DNA of 9,362 bases from an uncultured Clostridia bacterium (GTDB taxonomy: Bacteria > Bacillota > Clostridia > TANB77 > CAG-508): assembly GCA_934167365.1 (NCBI GenBank), contig CAKPKU010000061.1:1-9362 (forward strand), in the 5' to 3' direction. Positions 6,181-9,362 of this stretch are shown here, in pieces; position 1 is the stretch's first letter; each line of letters begins with the position of its first letter. A model generated the notes under the pieces. The model saw nothing but the letters and a program-made list of their open reading frames with translations, had not been told where the DNA came from and did not search any database. The translations under genes and the position numbers were made by a program.

Positions 6181-6212
6181 AAAATGTATGCATACAAATA
6201 TGCATACATTTT
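6181..6212. terminator. 14-bp perfect hairpin with self-palindromic arms (attenuator or operator)
   Basis: AAAATGTATGCATA (6181-6194), a CAAA loop, and TATGCATACATTTT (6199-6212) form a perfect inverted repeat beginning 3 bases after the stop of the methionine gamma-lyase-family gene. Read on the minus strand it ends in TTTT that is part of the stem, so the free U-run is weak. Each arm contains the palindrome TATGCATA (6187-6194 and 6199-6206, 12 bp apart). No promoter is evident between it and the flavoprotein gene. A leaky terminator is the simplest reading; a repressor site is possible. Confidence 0.6.
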
Positions 6213-6215
6213 TAA

Positions 6216-7460
6216 TTAAATTATTTGAGAAATTGCCTTCATAACGCCTAATTTCCCATATTCATATGTTAATCCACCTTGCATAAATGCTATATATGGT
6301 GGTCTAATTGGTGCATCACATGAAAGTTCTATTGAAGATCCTTGAGTAAATGCTCCTGCTGCCATTATTACCTGATCAACATATCCTGGCATATCCCATG
6401 GCTCTGGAATAGAATTTGAATCTACTGGTGATCCCATTTGTATTCCTTGACAATATTTTATTAATTTTTCTTTATCTCCAAATTCTATTGTTTGAACTAT
6501 ATCTGATCTTTTCTCATCAAATTCTGGAACTGGTTTATATCCTAACTCAGATAACATTTTACTTGCAAAAACCGCTGTTTTTAAACTACTTGCCACAACA
6601 TTTGGTGCCATAAATAATCCTTGTAAAATATACTTATTTATTCCCATTGATGGTCCAACTTCTTTACCTAAACCAGGAGCTGTTAATCGCTCTGCTGCAA
6701 GTTCGACAAGCTCTTTCTTTCCTGCAATATATGCACCATTTGGAGCAATTCCTCCTCCAAGATTTTTTATTAATGATCCAACTATAACATCAGCTCCAAT
6801 TGCTAATGGCTCTTTATCATCTACAAATTCGCCATAACAATTATCAACCATTATTATAACATCTTTATTAACTTTTCGTATTTCTGTTATTACTTTTTCC
6901 ATCTTATCAAGTGTAATACTTCTTCTTGTCGCATATCCTCTTGAACGTTGTAGCTCTATCAATTTTATGTCATTTTTACTTACCCTATCTATAATAGCTT
7001 GATAATCGAAATCATCATTAATTAAATCTATTTGTTCATATTTAACACCATAAGATTTTAAAGAGCTTTTATTATCAACTATTCCTATAACCTCATCTAA
7101 TGTATCATATGGTTTTCCACAAATACTAAGCATAATATCATTTGGTCTTAAAAATGCAAATAAAGCAACTGTAAGTGCATGTGTACCAGATATAAATTGC
7201 CCTCTTACTAAACTATCTTCTGCTCCTAAAACTTCTGCAAAAACTTTTTCAATTGTATCTCTTCCAACATCACCATATCCATATCCTGTTGTACTTCCAA
7301 AGTGCATATCTGATATATTGTATTTATTAAAAGCACTTAAAACTTTTAAACTATTTTTTTCACAATCTTTATCAATTTTTTCAAAAATTGGTTTTATATC
7401 TTTTGTTACCTTTTCTGCTAAATTTATAACTTCTTCTTTAATTCCAAATTTTTTATACAT
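6216..7460 (-). CDS. Methionine gamma-lyase family (YnbB/aluminium resistance) PLP-dependent protein
   Basis: A 414-residue fold-type I PLP enzyme of the Met_gamma_lyase/aluminium-resistance family (Bacillus YnbB relatives), at full length. N-terminal HFGSTTGYGYGD (53-64) and RGQFISGTHA (86-95) are family signatures, the latter likely holding the cofactor phosphate and ring. VDNCYGEF (205-212) supplies Asp206, expected to pair with the PLP nitrogen. SLIKNLGGGIAPNGAY (229-244) contains the probable Schiff-base Lys232. EPWDMPGY and SIELSCDAP-RPPY lie near the C-terminus. Family names suggest C-S lyase action on sulfur amino acids, but the physiological substrate is not established. The ATG at 7460 has AAAGGA 7-8 bases upstream, 18 bases after the WG-repeat gene, so both are probably in one operon. 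Often this gene sits near hflX or glnR-type genes in Bacillota; it does not here. Confidence 0.94.
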   Translation of the reverse strand: MYKKFGIKEEVINLAEKVTKDIKPIFEKIDKDCEKNSLKVLSAFNKYNISDMHFGSTTGYGYGDVGRDTIEKVFAEVLGAEDSLVRGQFISGTHALTVALFAFLRPNDIMLSICGKPYDTLDEVIGIVDNKSSLKSYGVKYEQIDLINDDFDYQAIIDRVSKNDIKLIELQRSRGYATRRSITLDKMEKVITEIRKVNKDVIIMVDNCYGEFVDDKEPLAIGADVIVGSLIKNLGGGIAPNGAYIAGKKELVELAAERLTAPGLGKEVGPSMGINKYILQGLFMAPNVVASSLKTAVFASKMLSELGYKPVPEFDEKRSDIVQTIEFGDKEKLIKYCQGIQMGSPVDSNSIPEPWDMPGYVDQVIMAAGAFTQGSSIELSCDAPIRPPYIAFMQGGLTYEYGKLGVMKAISQII

Positions 7461-7478
7461 CTTATTATCCTTTCTAAA

Positions 7479-9197
7479 CTATTTAGTAAAATATGGCTCT
7501 CCATATCCCATATCTACCTTGTAATATTCTTTAATAAATACAGGCATTACAGATTCATCAAATTCATATGTAGGCTCTTTTATTATATCTCCATTGCTAT
7601 TTATTACTCCCCATTTACCATTTTGTTTTATTCCTGCATATCCATATTCATTTAGCTCTGTTGCCATTTGATATTGTGGTTTTATAATTATATTTCCACT
7701 TTGATCTTTGTAACCATATTTATTTTGCTTTTTATATGTTATTAATTTATTATTTGAAAATAGTTTTGAATTTTCAATTTTATCTCCATCTTTACTTATG
7801 TATATAATTCCATCATCTGTATATATTTCTAGATAAGATTCATATGTATATATATTTGCTTTAGATGTTTTTATTATAACCTCGAATTTATCATTTAATA
7901 GCTCTATATTTGTTTTTTCATCTATTGCTTGTAGCATTTTCGTTTGTTCAATTGATTGAATAACATTATATTTAAAAGGCAAACGCTCTTTTCCTTCTGA
8001 ATCAATAACTCCATATTTTCCATCACGCATTGCTAAAAAATCATCATTAAACAAATATTGTATATATGTATAATTGTCACTTATTGTTTTATTTGTTTGC
8101 TTGTTTATTACTTTATATTCATCATCTGAAGTAGATACTATTTCATATTTATTATCAATACTTTGTTTACTTATATATTCTGGATTTTCTTGTTTTTTTC
8201 CATCAAGATCATAAATATCAATCTTCCCATCTTTTTGCGCATTTATAAGTGTTCCTGCAAAAAATATGTTATCATATTCTATTGGTACAATTATAGTTCC
8301 ATCAAATTTTGATATTCCCTGTTTAGATGTTCTTTGTAAAGTTAACAAATCAGTTGAAGAATCATATAATATATCTTCATAATTATGTTGTATGATATTT
8401 TTCTTATTTTTGTATATACCTGCTTTACCATCTTTAAAAGCAACAAGATATATGTTATTATCATCTTTCTTATCTGTTATTCTGTAAATTTCATTATATT
8501 CGTTTTTTAAAAGCTGTTTTCTAGTCTTATTTTCAATATATCCATATCTCATTCCTTTGTCTGTTCTTTTTCCAACAATATATCCAGATTTATTCTCATT
8601 TGTACAATATCCATCACTTTTTATTTCATCATATTTTGCTTTTATTACAGTTGCTCCATTTATATTTATAATTCCGTATTTATCTGATTTTTTTACTAAC
8701 AGCAGACCCTCATTACATTCAAAACCATCTATTGAATCATATATTGGTTTAGTAATTTTATTACCATTAAAATCAATTAATCCATATTTTCCTTCTGATT
8801 TATATTTTAGTACTGTTTTTTCATAATTTCCATTGCCTTGAACTTCGTTTAGTTTAATTGCTTCGACTATGTAATATTGGTATAATATTTGATTTCCTGT
8901 TTCATTAAAAACTTGAATGTTATATTCTCCACTTTCAGTATTATAATTATTTTTACATATAAAAACTCCTTTTGATGGATTTGGTATTTCTATTATATCG
9001 TATATTGGCTCAATTATTGTGTTTCCACTTTTATCAATTATTCCATATTTATTATTTTCAAATAGTAAATAATAATTTTGCTCTGTAATTCTTTCAATAT
9101 TATAGTTAAACTTCTTTTTATTATTGCATCTTATAATAAAAAACGTTCCAATTATAAGAAATACTACACAAAAAACGATCAAATTTTTTCTCTTCAT
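7479..9197 (-). CDS. Membrane-anchored WG-repeat protein
   Basis: A 572-residue protein from the ATG at 9197, which has AAGGA 8-9 bases upstream. An in-frame TTG at 9203 is possible but too close to that site. Residues 1-22 are a short basic start and a hydrophobic helix; the Cys that follows does not sit in a good lipobox, so I read this as an uncleaved signal anchor with the bulk outside the cell. The rest is WG (KWG) repeats, about ten recognisable: KYGIIDKSGN, KYGLIDFNGN, KYGIININGA, RYGYIENKTR, KAGIYKNKKN, KQGISKFDGT, KIDIYDLDGK, KYGVIDSEGK, KYGYKDQSGN and KWGVINSNGD, most followed by an I-x-P-x-Y-D element. The middle copies are degenerate. Such repeats form beta-rich, propeller-like scaffolds; the ligand is unknown. 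It is the first gene after a strong promoter and is probably co-transcribed with the gamma-lyase-family gene. Confidence 0.92.
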   Translation of the reverse strand: MKRKNLIVFCVVFLIIGTFFIIRCNNKKKFNYNIERITEQNYYLLFENNKYGIIDKSGNTIIEPIYDIIEIPNPSKGVFICKNNYNTESGEYNIQVFNETGNQILYQYYIVEAIKLNEVQGNGNYEKTVLKYKSEGKYGLIDFNGNKITKPIYDSIDGFECNEGLLLVKKSDKYGIININGATVIKAKYDEIKSDGYCTNENKSGYIVGKRTDKGMRYGYIENKTRKQLLKNEYNEIYRITDKKDDNNIYLVAFKDGKAGIYKNKKNIIQHNYEDILYDSSTDLLTLQRTSKQGISKFDGTIIVPIEYDNIFFAGTLINAQKDGKIDIYDLDGKKQENPEYISKQSIDNKYEIVSTSDDEYKVINKQTNKTISDNYTYIQYLFNDDFLAMRDGKYGVIDSEGKERLPFKYNVIQSIEQTKMLQAIDEKTNIELLNDKFEVIIKTSKANIYTYESYLEIYTDDGIIYISKDGDKIENSKLFSNNKLITYKKQNKYGYKDQSGNIIIKPQYQMATELNEYGYAGIKQNGKWGVINSNGDIIKEPTYEFDESVMPVFIKEYYKVDMGYGEPYFTK

Positions 9198-9229
9198 AAG
9201 CAAATTTCCTTCTTTAGATTTTTAGTAAA

Positions 9230-9258
9230 ATTATATATTTTTAGTATAAATATGTCAA
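9230..9258 (-). promoter_or_regulatory. Perfect-consensus sigma-A promoter of the WG-repeat operon
   Basis: On the minus strand, TTGACA (9253-9258), exactly 17 bases, then TATAAT (9230-9235). All twelve consensus bases match, with transcription expected from about 9223, giving a leader of roughly 26 bases before the ATG at 9197. Confidence 0.88.
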
Positions 9259-9362
9259 CAATTTTTTCCTGTACTGTATATTAAAAATGTAGGTTAGTCA
9301 ATCATTTGTCACAAATTATTTAAAATAAATACTTTGAGCACCTATATTGCAAATAACGATTC
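9259..9362. other. Non-coding upstream region with a small palindrome
   Basis: No credible reading frame or RNA gene is seen from 9259 to the window edge. It holds an odd-length perfect palindrome, ATTTGTCACAAAT (9304-9316), about 46 bp upstream of the -35. It might be an operator for the promoter at 9230-9258, or belong to a neighbouring gene outside the window. Confidence 0.4.

Noticed and set aside
6702..6708. Single TTCGACA (Spo0A-box match)
   Set aside because: It is isolated inside the gamma-lyase-family coding region, far from a promoter; one chance copy is expected in a window of this size.
9198..9203. TTG start for the WG-repeat protein
   Set aside because: The ribosome binding site is only about 4 bases from the TTG but 8-9 from the ATG at 9197.

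Overview
The window comes from a very AT-rich, low-GC Bacillota genome, most likely an endospore-forming Clostridia. The evidence is an intact spo0A with Spo0A-type boxes beside it, strong AGGAGG-like ribosome binding sites, canonical sigma-A promoters, and heavy use of AT-rich codons with TGG for tryptophan. Every gene supported here reads on the minus strand, so the layout below runs from high to low coordinates. There is no non-coding stretch over 300 bases; the largest is 2955-3251 (297 bases).

Right part (9362 to 4169): a perfect-consensus promoter (9230-9258) drives a membrane-anchored WG-repeat protein. It is followed at close spacing by a PLP-dependent methionine gamma-lyase-family protein (YnbB/aluminium-resistance family), a HI0933/BaiN-like flavoprotein, and a YigZ/IMPACT-family protein. 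Gaps are 18, 70 and 18 bases. A 14-bp perfect hairpin whose arms are themselves palindromes sits in the 70-base gap.

Centre (4222 to 3162): spo0A starts with GTG and has its own sigma-A promoter. Three exact TGTCGAA boxes lie inside the 3' end of yigZ, 50-90 bp upstream of the -35, two of them exactly 10 bp apart. This suggests Spo0A autoregulation. spoIVB, the usual upstream neighbour of spo0A in clostridia and bacilli, is absent. A terminator closes the gene.

Left part (3030 to 1 and beyond): a separate promoter starts an operon of a small secreted or membrane protein with VirB2/TrbC-pilin-like topology and two paralogous proteins. Both paralogues have a degenerate receiver-like N-terminal domain (no phospho-acceptor aspartate) and a shared ~60-residue helical domain. 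The second is very long, has no stop in the window, and carries two textbook AT-hooks, a Lys/Asn-rich linker and an acidic decapeptide tandem repeat that runs off the left edge. I do not recognise this trio as a named system. It is the best candidate here for something undescribed, possibly the start of a type IV secretion-like or cell-surface locus with a DNA-binding partner.
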